Of a DNA stretch of 64,000 bases, positions 1-12,654 are shown piece after piece. This DNA comes from Acanthacorydalis orientalis. Taxonomy: Eukaryota > Arthropoda > Insecta > Megaloptera > Corydalidae. Location: positions 27,717,501 to 27,781,500 of the forward strand of contig CM068317.1 in assembly GCA_034766995.1 (NCBI GenBank), read 5' to 3'. A program made the translations under genes and the position numbers. Every line of letters begins with the position of its first letter. Within the stretch, counting starts at the first letter, position 1. The notes beneath the pieces were generated by a model. The model saw only the letters and a program-made list of their open reading frames with translations, had not been told where the DNA came from and made no database searches.

Positions 1-469
1 TTTTTTTGATTTCCAAGAAATCATCCTGATCGACTACTTAACGAAGAGAAAAACGATAATACAAGCATATTATGCAATATTATTGGACCATTTTAAAGAA
101 GAAATGAAACAAAAACGGTCAAGATTGACGCACAAGAAAGTGCTCTTTCATTAGGATAACGCGCCGTCCCACAAATCGACCGTTGCAATGGAAACATTGT
201 ACGAATTAGGGTTGGAATTGATTCCTCATCTACCCTATTCTCCAGACTTGGATCCACACGAATTCCTTTCCCCAAACTTGAAAATTTGGCTCGGTGGGAA
301 GAAATTCTCGTCAAATGATGAGGATGATTATCACTGCCGACAATGCGTATTTTGCAGACTCACTGGACCAAGCGCCTAGCCCTTAGTGGAGTTGAGAAAT
401 AAAATCGATTTTTTTCAAAAACCTGTGTTTAACTTGCTTTTTTACTATACTTATCAAACGACACTCGTG
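1..469 (+). mobile_element. mariner element, 3' part, cut by window start
   Basis: The plus strand encodes the C-terminal half of a mariner (DD34D) transposase with frameshifts and stops. The second catalytic aspartate is seen in a DNAPSHKS motif near 158-180. The third catalytic position lies 35 residues later, in SPDLDPHEFLSPNLK, where the expected Asp reads Glu, so the copy is inactive. A terminal inverted repeat (TIR) ending ...CGACACTCGTG closes the element at 469, followed by a TA target base pair. It is the same family as the element at 18641-19476 and the fragment at 36494. Mariners move by cut-and-paste into TA; the 5' half lies outside the window. Confidence 0.85.
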
Positions 470-508
470 TATCAGTACATGTATATAAATGTATTTTTAT
501 GTACATTC

Positions 509-509
<1 letters not shown>

Positions 510-543
<34 letters not shown>
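510..543. repeat. (TA)n microsatellite
   Basis: Pure TA tract about 35 bp long, starting 40 bp after the mariner end at 469. Confidence 0.95.
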
Positions 544-544
<1 letters not shown>

Positions 545-848
545 TTTTTTAGAAACGTATATTTGTTGTATTATTTTAATTTTTTTCGATTTGGTAAATA
601 CTAATTATGAATGAGTATGAATCAGTTATTATCATTTAGTTTGATTTATGTTTCTAATTTTATAAAATGAAAATTTATTTATTTTTTCTAGTTAAAGGTT
701 TTAGAAATCTATATTTTTATTACACTGTATTGTATATAGTGTACTTTTTTAAATAATGGTATTTAAAACTGATTACCAATGATCAATATTTGTATAAATT
801 TGTAATGTATTTATTACACTTGAAACGATATAAAAATGCCCAATTATT

Positions 849-855
<7 letters not shown>

Positions 856-906
<51 letters not shown>
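856..906. repeat. (TA)n microsatellite
   Basis: About 25 TA units in simple AT-rich sequence. Confidence 0.95.
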
Positions 907-910
<4 letters not shown>

Positions 911-2576
911 AATACACAATGCTGATGTTTGAATAATATGAGTTGTGATTAAAATGTTGTTTCGATGAAAATTTTTGCAGGAAAAGGAATAATTATTGTT
1001 CTTATGATGCTAATAAAAATATTAAGTATTGATAATTACATTATTTAATTTTATTTTCATCTTGTACTCTCTAAGAATAAATGAATACAAATAGAATATA
1101 AATATAATAATTCCAAGATATGATCTTGATTTTAAAGTTAACTAGGTTGAAATTTTTTAGATTTTATTTCACAAAATCTTTTTAGAGTAGTTGATGAAAT
1201 TTTGATCCAAATGATTTAAAATGAATGTAAAAGTAGGTCAGTTATTTTTTTTAAAATTTATTATCAACATTGATTTTATATCTATTTGATTACTGTTAAA
1301 TTTTAATTATGAAAACTGTATTTTTCTGTGAGAATAGATTTTAATTTTATTTACAGTTTTTCTATTCATATATAACTTTTTATAAATTTTTTAGACTTTT
1401 AAATTATAAAAACATGTATCAAACATATCAAAAATTATACGTTCTGTTTTAAATAAATACTTGAAAATGTGAATTTTTAGTGAAATATCGAAATTGGTTG
1501 AGATTATTTTAGAAAATACAAGAATAAATACGACTCCGATTTTATCTTTTTAAAAATATTTAAAACGAAGGTATCTTAAATAAATTAATATAATATCTAT
1601 AATACCTTTTTTATTTATTAAAAAAGAAGCATTAAAATTAAGTAAGAAGATTATAAAAATGTTACAATTCGAACAATCGATTCTTAATGAAGATACTTAA
1701 GTTTTGAATGTAATGTAATTGTTAATCTCAGAACTATTATTTCCTCCAGTAAAAGCATTCATGAGTTGATTGAAGTGTAAACTTAGAGATACTCAAATAT
1801 ATAATTTCTTATAAGAGTCCTTGACATCAGATTTGTGTACTAAGCAGAACTATTTACACGAAATCATTGTTATATATAAGAAGATGGTTTAGAAATAATA
1901 GGTTAATGATATATTATTCAGTTTATTTTAATGTGAATTATACGTTTTGTGGGAATTACATTTAATAAAAATCGTATTAAATCTTAATTGTATAAATGTT
2001 TTAAAACTATAACTAGTTTTTGATATTTTCACTGATTTTTATTCTTCAGTTTTAATTGTATTATTATTATTATTTTATCTGATATCTTTTTAAAAATATT
2101 TTAAATAAATGGATAGCATTAATATACATTAAAATTTTATGATATACACAAACATTTTGGACAATTTGCAATAAAATAAAATAAATTCTGTAGGTTTTGA
2201 ATAAAATATGTGCCAGGATTTCTATTTTTTTTTCATGCTAGTAAATTTTGAAATCTATAATTGTATTAAATTTTGTAGTACCTGATCCGTCTTCTATTCA
2301 AATATAATTTTGAGTTATTTATTAATCTAGGTTGTGCAGTTGTTTTTTTAAAATTTCATTCTTGCGTTGGTTAATATAATTTAATTTATATTTTTTTGAA
2401 AAGGAATAGCTTTTTAACCTTTCGTGGTCTGTTTTAGTTGATTAATATTTTTATTTTTTTTTTATTAAGTTTGTTTAACTCTATTTTAAATTTATTTTAT
2501 TTTAAACGCTTTTAATTACGTGCCCGAGTTGTATTTTTCTCTATTTGATTTTTTTGTTTAGTTTCTTAAATTTCTC
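907..2576. other. AT-rich sequence with no supported feature
   Basis: I see no coding similarity, element end or structured repeat here. All open frames are short and broken by stops. Confidence 0.6.
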
Positions 2577-2869
2577 TAAGCACATTTATCCACTTTATTT
2601 TCCGGACCTGTTTTCTACAGATTAGCATTTTTTTTAAACGTTTAATTCCCTACGAGAGAAGGTTTTCAAAGCATCAGCTCAAAGTATTTTCAAAGTTAAT
2701 TCCAGGACTCCAGAATTCTATCTTGAAGGAATAAACAAACTTGTTTCCCGTTGAGAGAAATGTGTGCAGACCAATGGTCCCTATGGCGATTAAAAAATAT
2801 AATGTTTAACTTTAATATGTGTCTTTATACTCAATATGTAAAAACCGCAATAATTTTTGCACCAATCTG
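2577..2869 (+). mobile_element. cecropia/Hsmar1-like mariner, 3' end fragment
   Basis: The plus strand from about 2577 to 2780 reads, across frame breaks, as the transposase C-terminus. A PLYFPDLFSTD segment matches the PPYSPDLSPTDYHFF motif holding the third catalytic Asp. It is followed by a segment like FYLEGINKLVSRWEKCV and a final NGPYGD like the NGSYFD end of this lineage. The 3' terminal repeat at 2839-2869 reads in reverse TCAGATTGGTGCAAAAATTA, close to the known Hsmar1 end TTAGGTTGGTGCAAAAGTAA. The 5' half is missing. This is the best local relative of the full-length parent of the ~560 bp mariner derivatives in this window. Confidence 0.8.
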
Positions 2870-3426
2870 ATATTTTAAAAAAAATATTATTTATAAGATT
2901 GAGAGAGTTATCTGTTAGAATGAGTAGTTATAATAACCTTTTTATATAAAACCCACATATAAAATTGATAATCTGCTAGTCAGTTTATTAACTTCTAAAA
3001 ATAACGACAAAGAACGGTAATTCAACAGTATTTTTCGAATTTGAAACAGTTCAGTGACTATTTTATAAAACTTGCACATTTTCCTGAACGCGTGGGCTGC
3101 GTGAGATGGAAAAAAAAACTGTATATGTACAAGGTAGAAGGATGTAGACTTTCTACAGAGTTATTTGTATGCATTACATCTAAGCTTAAGTGCAGTGTAT
3201 CTAATTTATGATGCAGTGCACTAAGTTTGGTGAAAAGTGGAGTGTATGGTAAGTAATCTGAGGCATTCAAAAGAAGTTTATGGAGAAACGTAAAAAGGTT
3301 TGAAGTGTTGACCGATGGAATGTCGAAATTTTGGTATCAAGAGAAGACGATAGTAAGACGGAATGCGTTGTATTAACTAAATTATTATTATTTTGGGTTT
3401 TATTATTTATTGTAGTTATTTATGTT

Positions 3427-3466
3427 TATATATATATATATATATATGTGTGTGTATGTGTATATA

Positions 3467-3500
<34 letters not shown>

Positions 3501-3508
3501 CATATATA
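3427..3508. repeat. compound (TA)n(TG)n microsatellite
   Basis: TA tract interrupted by two TG/TATG blocks, then TA again. Confidence 0.95.
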
Positions 3509-5246
3509 AAACTAAGTAAATAGAAAATCATTCTTAAGCTGTATATAAATTATAATATTTGCAAAAAAAAAAGAATTCAAAACAGTGCTCATATTTTATT
3601 GTACATATTTTTTGTTTAAACATAAATTCGTTCTTAATTAAAATTTTCAACCAAAATTAGTTATTAATAATCAAAATTAATAATCTCTGTTTTATTGATT
3701 ATTTTTATCTTTTTATTATTGTAAAACAGTTATATAAATTTTAAATTAAAGATTTGTCTTCTAAATTAAAAATAATTAAACTTAGTAAAGCGTTTATGTT
3801 TATTATTTACTTTTAAGGCATTTTGTAAGACTCTCTTGAAATACAAATAACTCAATCATTGCACATAATGTTATTTCATATTTGAAACTTATATTTTAAT
3901 TTAAATTTTCGGCAGTTTATTTGAAATAACGTTGACATTGAAATATAACGTTCACATATTGAAATAACGTTAATTATTTATTATTTTTGTAGCGATTTAC
4001 TATATTAATTTAATACCTAAAAAATTTCGTCTTAATTAGATATTATTTTCTAATTTTATTTTTGATTTTCTTTAAAATATAAGATGGCTTGTTGTAGGTA
4101 TTTTTTAATTATTTAAAATCTGATAATCTGATGTTCTAAAAGTGCATATAAACAAAATTTTAAATATACTTTAAAATTGACAATATGTCATTGTAAAAGA
4201 GACATTTAGTCAGGAATAAGTCAGGAAGTAATCATATCGACTTGCTGACAAAGCATTAAAAGTTTATTTCCTTGCTCTATTTTCAGTTAATAGTATGTGT
4301 GCACCTATCAACTATATTGTCTGAAAGTTTGACGAATGACTCTGAATCGATCAAAAAAGGTTTCGAGAAGTAAGGTTTTATTAAAGACTGGTATTGTTTC
4401 TATTTGACTTTTCTGAATCGGTAAAATAATATACTTATCGATGTTTAAAATGTGTTTAGTAATTACAAAATAGAGCTAAATTAGACTGAAAAGAAACTCG
4501 TGATCAATTTTTTTGATTTCATATTAACAATCTTTTATTTTAATAGAATTGGTTAATTTATAAGAAGACTTAATTCATCTGAGATGAATATTTTGTATTT
4601 TTTTAAATGAAAGAGTTAGAAGATTAACTATTCATTAATATCGCTATAAAAATATGGTCGAATATGTCGATTTTTCAGTACATTTTTCAAACAATTTATT
4701 ACTGATTATATGCATTTCGACGACCATGCTATCAGCTTCAAAATCCGATTGTACTGTGGCTCTCTAAAAATATTTAAATCACAATCAAAATGAACAAAAC
4801 TAATAAAACAGATCAATAATAATTTTTCATCACAAATTTTTTTGAGATTATGAGTGAGAGAATAATTATGAACCATTTTTCAAAATTTCCCCATAACTTC
4901 TTATATTCAAATGATTTTGATTTTATATGATGATGATCTTATATTCACCCTTTTATAAAAAACATTTCTAAATTATTTTTTTAGATATTTATCTTATATT
5001 TATGGCGATTTTTATTATTTTATTTTCCAAGTGAATCAGTAATATGTAATAATTTATTAGAAATTTACATTTTTCTTTTAATTGATTATTACTGAATTCC
5101 TCATTTCAAATAACGATTGAAAATTAACACTTTAGCAGACAAGACAGCTGTAGCTGTTTTATGTTTTATGTGCTCAAGGGACAAAACGGTTGCAACCGCT
5201 CTGGTTATACGTCTTATACTGTTGAATCATGATATTGTATCCTACA

Positions 5247-5250
<4 letters not shown>

Positions 5251-5301
<51 letters not shown>
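5251..5301. repeat. (TA)n microsatellite
   Basis: About 25 pure TA units. The flanking words 'cctacactg' before and after the tract are repeated, suggesting slippage or a small duplication around it. Confidence 0.95.
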
Positions 5302-5304
<3 letters not shown>

Positions 5305-5583
5305 CCAATATCCTACACTGTTTTCTTTTCAAACTCTTAGAAAATAGAAAGTCGTTATGCGAGGATTAGAAACCATCTGGGTTTGTCGGAAGACATTTTC
5401 ATAAATCTAGGGGACGACAATGATGCTGTAAATAGCATAGTGACTTTCGCAAAGGAGATTATACTTTTTAGTATGTGTACAATAGTACTGAGTTGGTGCA
5501 GCAGACATGCAGACCTTCTTTAATGTCAAAACTGCACGTACTTATTAAATTAATAATAAATGTCTTTTATTTTAAGTAATGAA

Positions 5584-5833
5584 CAATGCAGATCCGATTC
5601 TGAATTGTGCTGTGTTCTCTCGTGGATTCTTCTGTGGACTCTCTGAATTGTACTGAGATCTAATGTGGATTCCCCTGTGGACTCCTGTGGACTGACTGGA
5701 CTGCCAGATCCGATTCTGAATTGTTCTGTGTTCTCTTGTGGACTGCAGATCCGTTTTTGAATTGTTCTGTGTTCTTTTATGGACTGCAGTTCCGTTTCTG
5801 AATTGTTCTCTGCTCTCTTGTGGACTGCAGTGG
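5584..5833 (-). repeat. minisatellite, ~42 bp unit
   Basis: At least three adjacent copies (near 5702, 5743 and 5785) of a unit with core CAGATCCGATTCTGAATTGT, then a TGTTCTCTTGTGGACTG-like half. A fourth, longer and more diverged unit begins at 5584. The array is much richer in G and C than its surroundings. A 136-residue minus-strand open frame crosses it; its repeats of Q-F/T-RIGS type are simply the translated minisatellite, so it is not called as a gene. Confidence 0.85.
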
Positions 5834-6048
5834 ACTGGCTGTAGACAAAATTGAACTGATTTTATTGACAGCGCGCACAAGACACACAAACCCTCATTCG
5901 ACCACACACACTGGGGTCCTAACATCCCTGTGTCTGTCAACCCTAGCCTGCTGTGACATATGCAGTATGCCTTCGTATCCACAAGCTAGCTGCGATTTTA
6001 AAGTAACATTCACTTCTGACACCGACCACACACAGTCGAGTCTTAACA
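5584..6048 (-). mobile_element. possible solo LTR of a retroelement
   Basis: Read on the minus strand the block starts TGTTAAGACTCGACTGTGTG at 6048. A related start, TGTTAGGACCCCAGTGTGTG, lies inside it at 5924. An AATAAA polyadenylation signal is at 5866-5861, followed by the minisatellite. A TGTT start, an internal polyadenylation signal and a sharp compositional contrast with the flanks are what a solo LTR with U3, R and U5 would show. The far end, a primer binding site, a matching second LTR and any gag or pol are not visible. It could instead be an unrelated unique or satellite-derived block. Confidence 0.35.
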
Positions 6049-7194
6049 GTTTGATTTAGTGTTTCAAATATTGATATTTTAACATGTTGTGTCGTCATAC
6101 ATGTGAATCCCTTAGGCTTATTTTAACGTGTTCTTCACGGAAAAAACTCTGTGAATCCTAATATAAGATCACAGTATTTTAAATGTTTTTTTGTCCTTAA
6201 GAGTTTCATCTCTTTATTATATTTATGCGTATTGCCCAATCAAGATTAAGTATTTTACCAGTCCAGTCCCTTTATATAAGTTTTTTATATCTCACTGAGA
6301 GAAATATTGTTTTAATGGATTACTTTTATGCATTCGGAAATTATACTCTACCGTTCGAATTAAGTGGTGATTCAAACGTATGTGCGTAAACAGTGTCAAT
6401 TTTTAATTACATTTGTGTTCGAGTACTAACGACTTTAGCTGTTGAAGCACCGTAAAACCCTTATAACCAACTAACCATCAGGAAATAGATCATAAATTTC
6501 AATTATCACAAAGATGTCGCTGGGGTTTGGTGTAGGGATTGTAGTCAGTGTTCAATTATTTAAATAAAAATATGCAAGCACTTAATAATACTATTCTTAA
6601 ATAGTCAAATGATTCAACCATTATACATTCATGCGTGTTTTGTAGAAGAAGCTATTAGATGACTGCAACAAACGGGGTTGTCCTAGCTTGTAGAAACCAG
6701 TGATTTGCTGGGACATGACTGATATGGCCTTCCAATGTTTTTTTTTTTACAGAAAAAAACAATATAGATTGACTAATTATATATATATATATATATATAG
6801 ATACTAATTGATATAAAAAAAATCTACATGTTTTGAAATGTTGTCTAGTTTTGAAAAACACTTGTGAGTTTCTACGCACGACTTTAACCTAATAAAGTTT
6901 CCGTGAACATGTTAACTCATGTTAGAAATATACATAAATATTGAACGATGTAAAAGTATTGATAAGTAATAATATATTTTATAATTTTTACCAATTTGTC
7001 GTTTGTAAATATTATAAAACATGTGAATTTATAATAAACGTTTTTTTAATTGAACGAAATATTGTTACTATAAAAGATTTAGTAATAGATATATCCTGAT
7101 TGATCGGCGTTTTGCGAGTAAAAAGTTTAAAATTATACACTGTATTTTCTATATATGGATGCCATTGTATCTGATCTTCATTTTGTGTGTTCAT
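6049..7194. other. no supported feature
   Basis: AT-rich sequence with one 21 bp TA tract at 6779-6799. No coding or transposon similarity recognised. Confidence 0.55.
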
Positions 7195-7850
7195 ACTTCT
7201 ATTCTTGCTATCTGTCACGATTGAATTTTACTTTTTAGTAGTGTTTTAAACAATCTGCAATTTACTTAAATTTGAAATTTTAGAACAAACAAGATATAAA
7301 CTGAAACTAGATTGTCTAATGATAAGATTGATTGAAACGTTGAAATTGATCTTGGTAGATAATGAGTAGCTCAGTTCAATCGAACACATTGCAAAGAAGT
7401 TCAAGAAAAGTTTAAATTTATAATTCATCTCATTTCATATCCGTGATTATTTGTGCATTATCTTGGTAGTGTTTGTTTTGAATAGTCACTTCAATAGTTA
7501 TCTATTCCAACTAGTTGGTACTTCTACTCTTGCTATCTGTCATGATTGAATTTTACTTTTTAATAGTTTTTTAAACAATCTGCAGTTTACTTAAATTTAA
7601 AATTTAAGAACAAACAAGATATAAACTGAAACTAGATTATCTAATGATAAGATTGATTGAAAAGTTGAAATTGATCATGGTAGGTAATGAAAAGATCAGT
7701 TTAATGGAATAGATTATGAAGAAGTTCAATAAGAGTTTAAATTTATAATTCATTTCGTTTTATAAATATCTCTGACTCTATTAGTGCATTATCTTGGTGG
7801 TGTTTGCTTCCAATAATCACTTGAATAGTAAACTATTCCAACTAGTTGGT
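7195..7850. repeat. tandem duplication, two ~325 bp units
   Basis: Unit 1 (7195-7519) and unit 2 (7520-7850) align along their whole length. Both start ACTTCTA(T/C)TCTTGCTATCTG and both end in ATTCCAACTAGTTGGT. Differences are scattered substitutions and small indels, so the duplication is not recent. The unit shows no coding similarity and no terminal inverted repeats. Confidence 0.9.
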
Positions 7851-10221
7851 GCACTTTAAGAATATCAATGAGATACTTAGAGATAAAGAGTCTAAACTAA
7901 TGTAGAAATGCCTATTTGAGTGACTTATCAAGATCAAGACAACCAATGTAACGAATTTTAATCGTTTGGATTTTTGAATTGTTTTTTTTTCAACTAAGTT
8001 AAACATATTTCGAAACTAATAATATAATTTTTTTAAAATATGATAAATATTTTCCAGACAAATTCGTTTCTAAAATATTATAAGATAGATTTTTGGTCAT
8101 AGAAAAACATTATCATACTATTTCCAGGTTTGAGAAGTACATATTAGTAAAACGGCCAATAAGTCAACGAACGATATTCAATTAATTAATCTTATCACGT
8201 TTTATCCTTTTTTATATATTTTTTATAACAAAAAAATGCGCGAAAGAATAAATACTCTGAATTTAGATTGATTTAACGAACTTCAGTTCAATGTTTAAAT
8301 TTTAATCAAACGTATATAATTTTCAAACACATTTTTCAAATTAAACAAAAAAGAAAAAGAATGTAATACGATAATGAGATGAATTTTTTTTAAAAGATCA
8401 TAATTAGAGCAAATCAGTATGAATGTTTTTAATAAGCAGAGGATAATATTAAAATGAAAATTAATTTTATTTTTATTTCAATCCCAAATCTCATTATATT
8501 ACTGTAGAAAAATATATTAATATAAAGGACGAGATTCATTTAAAAGTATTTATCTTGATTGAAACGTTAAATATTTTTTATAGTTGACATGAATTATTTT
8601 TTTAAATGATTAATATTTACAAAAGCAAATATATTTTATGCGTGTTTTTGTTTTTATTTAATGTTCATTGAAATTAGCTGTGTTATGAAACCAGTATTTA
8701 AAGCGATGACATATATATATTCTGTTATTAAAGTCTCATCATACTAGTCACTTGACTATCACCACTTCAATTATATTGATTTGACCTGTAATGAACAGAA
8801 CGTTTCCTTTTAAATAACAAGCTACAAAATCTAAATAATATAAATTTATGGAAATGTTATACAGAATGGATTCTTATGGTTGAATAATTTTATAGCTTTC
8901 CATACGAAATCTCTATTTGAATTCAAATGTAGTGTCCTTTTTCTTCCATTTTCATTGTACAATTTACATCTTTTTCTCATCGCTTTTCTAACTTTTCCCT
9001 TTTTATATTCCAGTAAATATATATCTCGTCGACGATTTATTGATGAAGGCGTGATTTCTAGTGAATGCAAAATCCTTTTATATAAAATTGTATGTTCATT
9101 GTAAGCTACAAATATGCAATAATCAGATAACGGAAAGTCATTTGTAGAGTTTAAGGTAAACATTTAGGTAAGCGATGAACTATTTAAATCATGCTCATGA
9201 AATAATAATTCTTTTTATTTATTCATTCTTTTTTGGAATGGTATGGTAATTGCATTTATATTTTTATCTAATTATTTTGGCTGTTTTTAAAAACTAATAA
9301 AAGAGATGAAAAAGGTGATTTTTTAATTGGGAAAATGGAGATGATTTTTTTTTTATTTTGTAGATATTTAAAATCATTTCTTATTTTTAATTTGTTGTTC
9401 AAAATCGATAAATTATTTTTTTTAATAACAAAAAATCCACATTTATCGTCACTTTATCCGCAACGTGGTCGTCTGCCGCCATCTAGCGAATGTGGTGTAT
9501 AAAGAAATTTTAACACGATAGGTTTCAACTTTAATTTATTAAGTTTCGTTCTTAGGTAGTTTTTATTTTTAAATATATTATGTTGTAAAAACCAATAAAC
9601 AGTTTTTTTCTTTCTATGTTTTTTTCTATTTTGTTTCGGTCAAATTTGACTGGCTATACACTAGTTTTACAATAAACGACATATAAATAAATAAGTAATT
9701 AAATGAGTTTTAAGTGAAAGTTAATGATGTTTTAATAATTTTTAAAAAAATGCGTTGTAATGATTTTTTAATATATGTATAGATACAATTAGAAAGCATT
9801 TTACTGTCCATTACTCTAAAAATTAAATATGTTTGATACTAGAAGAATATTCTTAAAATTAGATGAAATACATTTATAGAACAGTGGCTATTCAATTTAT
9901 AGCTCTGTCAATTAATTAAACACTGTAGAAATTTTGAAACAGTTTAGATACTGTTATGGAAGTTATTTCGTACAATTAATAATCTAAGTGAGATGAAGTA
10001 ATGTTTCAAACTATCAACATAATGTTCGTATCTATCTCAATCAAATATACATTTACATTTAAATGATTCGGTATGAAATTTACATTTATTGTGACTGATT
10101 TCATTTTGTTTATATTACCTGGTAAATGGTACACGTATTAAATCTGAAATATTGTTCAATTTAGATTCAAAATATAAAACAGTTCTTATCTCATATAACA
10201 TATTATAACTAATTCTCAAAA

Positions 10222-10263
<42 letters not shown>

Positions 10264-11270
10264 ATTGAATAACGAATGATAAATATTTTACTTGAAATTA
10301 TATGTTTTGAGACATCATTTAGAGTACATTGTAAATTCAAACTTGTCATGTATGTATTTACTTAAAGATTCATCATCAGAAAATATTTTACATTATTATT
10401 TATATTAAAACTTATGTACGCATTAATGTATACTAAAATATTTATAATTGTGTGAGAAACTAAATTTATATTTTGCTATATTAAACAAGCTCTTTGTCAG
10501 AAGTGTTTGTGCGGTTTCATAAAAAAGTTAATATATTTTTTATTTGTAAAAAGTAACTGAATCGAGATATTAATTTTACTGTTAGAAACAAATATATAAA
10601 TTTATAAAAATGTTCGACTGTTCTTCAATGACGAGCTTATCTCTTTGATGTAAGAAGTTTTACAGTTTGTTACTTTTGTTTATTATTTTCTACTAAATAA
10701 TTAAGATAAATAAAAACGAACTGATAAAAATGAAGACATATCCAGTAATACTCTTTATTTTTCTTGGCGAAGTTGTTCGATTTTCTTTTCAAATATTTCA
10801 TTTTATAATAAATCTATATGGGAGAGATATATTTAAAGTTTTCTATTAAAATTAACTTGAGAGGAAAAGAAATTAGAAAAAGGTAGTAATCTATTATTTA
10901 ATTCAAAATTAATAATAATATATTTGTCTTACAACAGAATTGACTGATTTTGTTGTTTTGTAAAGTTGACAAAGTTCTGGTGAATTAAAACGATCTGAAA
11001 ATATTGATTTCTATATGTAAAATTAAACTAGTCAGAGAATTAATTTATTATATTTTTTGATTTATAGTCAACAATTTTCATTTTATATGAGTCCTTTTTT
11101 ATCATAAATATAAATACTCATTTATTTTTTTATTTCCCGTGTGTTTTAATTACAAAAAAGTTTCAATAATATGACAAAAAGTAAATATATCTCTGAATAT
11201 AATTTCTATTAACTATTACCATTTTATAAAAAAAAACTAGTTTTATAAGTAAATCATGTACAGAAGTATA
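7851..11270. other. AT-rich sequence, no gene seen
   Basis: Contains a (TA)n tract at 10225-10259. A short block of mixed composition at 9465-9500 was inspected and not recognised. A 105-residue minus-strand open frame at 8846-9163 overlaps a 74-residue plus-strand frame and resembles nothing I know. Confidence 0.55.
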
Positions 11271-11510
11271 TTAACATCTAATTCCAGTACTGATAGCTAT
11301 AAATGTTCATAATGATCTGTCACCTTGTAACATTACTTTTCCTACAATGTTTACTAATTCTCTACTATGTAAGCCACCTCTTATAGCTGAGAAACTTACA
11401 AATAATGCTCCACTAGTTAAACCTACATAACAACCATGCATAAACCCCCTTTTAATTCTATCACAACAACTAGGCCCTTTAGTCTGATACATTCCTCCAG
11501 GAACAGGCAT
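11271..11510 (-). pseudogene. ROMO1: ROMO1 retropseudogene, one nonsense codon
   Basis: ROMO1 (Mgr2 in yeast) is a small mitochondrial inner-membrane protein with two hairpin membrane segments, linked to the TIM23 import channel and to reactive oxygen species. The minus strand from ATG at 11510 encodes MPVPGGMYQTKGPSCCDRIK, then a GFMHGCYVGLTSGALF membrane segment and RELVNIVGKVMLQG, the diagnostic family pattern. After residue 67 the expected Gly codon (GGA) is TGA. The same frame then continues TFIAISTGIRC and stops with TAA at 11271-11273, the normal family ending and length of about 79 residues. Conserved Trp, Gly and Phe positions are also changed. There is no intron and no neighbouring gene, so I infer a decaying retrocopy. 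No poly(A) tail or target duplication is visible. If the TGA is a sequencing error it could be an odd intact paralogue, which is less likely. Confidence 0.85.
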
Positions 11511-12588
11511 TTTGCTACGAAAATTTAATACGACCGAAATGAGGCTATAAGAGAAAATTGTAGATATTTATTTTCAAAAAAGTCATTAATTTACAGAGTT
11601 TACATGATGTTCGTTGTTGATATTAAATGAGTGAATTTATTTTCCCGTTTATAATCCTATACTCTTATTACATTTACCTTTTGATTGTTTTACTTATTCG
11701 AAATATACACATTTCATATCTCTATGTATTGTGTGAATTAAAATGTCTGAATTATTTTCGTATGTGAAAATAGGTAGTAAAATAAGAAGAATATATTGAT
11801 TAAATACGTTTATATTAAGAGAAGATAAATCTTCGATTTTAATATTGAAGCGTTTCATGCAAATTCACTCAACATTATCATTAGTCTCTTATTAATTTTG
11901 TCGATAAATAATCCATTCTGGTTAGCAAGTTCTAGTAAATAAATTAACTACTAATATATATATATATATATATATATTAGTCTCTCTTTCAGAGAAATGG
12001 AAATTCATCTACTTTGAAAACGAGATATAAAAAATACTAGTACATCAATCAAGCAAAACGAAACAATAAGGAACCGAAGATTTATTTCAGGTGCAAAGTT
12101 TATTCTGCCATAAAAAAGAATCACACTGAGCAGACGCTCATTACGACTGTCAATAATCAGTCAATAAATAAAACTCTTAGAATGAAATATAGAAATGTTT
12201 TCAATTTCTGACAACTGGATTATAATTTTTTTTTATTTTACTATAACGAAAAGTTCATTAATAAGAAGAGTGCTTTTTTTCTCACTTCATTTCAAATTTG
12301 AAGTAACTTTTTCCAAAGAAAAATTCATTTTACTATATTTTAATACAAAAATAATATAACTTGTAACTAAATTGATCTAACAAAACATTCGTTATAAATG
12401 ATATAAAAAATAACAGTCATTCACTTTTTTCTTTACTTTTATTGTAGTGATAATGTTATTAAGATGATGAAACGATTAAGACTATATATGAGACGAAGAT
12501 ACATGCTATGTCAAAAAAAATAAAAAGTAGATCTTAACACAAACATAGTCATCGAGATATTCGTTATTTACAAAAGTATACTTGATTA

Positions 12589-12654
<66 letters not shown>

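Larger units (their letters stand above)
2870..5583. other. AT-rich sequence, no gene seen
   Basis: The stretch holds two (TA)n tracts listed separately. Around 3060-3360 base composition is more mixed, but neither strand gives a recognisable protein; short open frames there end in (TA)n-encoded tyrosine/isoleucine runs. Confidence 0.55.

Noticed and set aside
4640..4780. Similarity between about 4700-4735 and 33640-33680 (CATTTCGA(C/T)GACCAT)
   Set aside because: Only a short shared stretch; not enough to define a repeat family.
5572..5982. 136-residue minus-strand open frame with repeated motifs
   Set aside because: The repeats are the translated ~42 bp minisatellite; there is no domain and no gene context.
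8846..9163. 105-residue minus-strand open frame rich in basic residues
   Set aside because: An open frame on the opposite strand overlaps it, no family is recognised, and no splice or promoter context is visible.
9505..9675. Possible piggyBac-type MITE between TTAACACGATAGG and GACTGGCTATACACTAG
   Set aside because: The second end lacks a TTAA and the ends do not match each other well enough.
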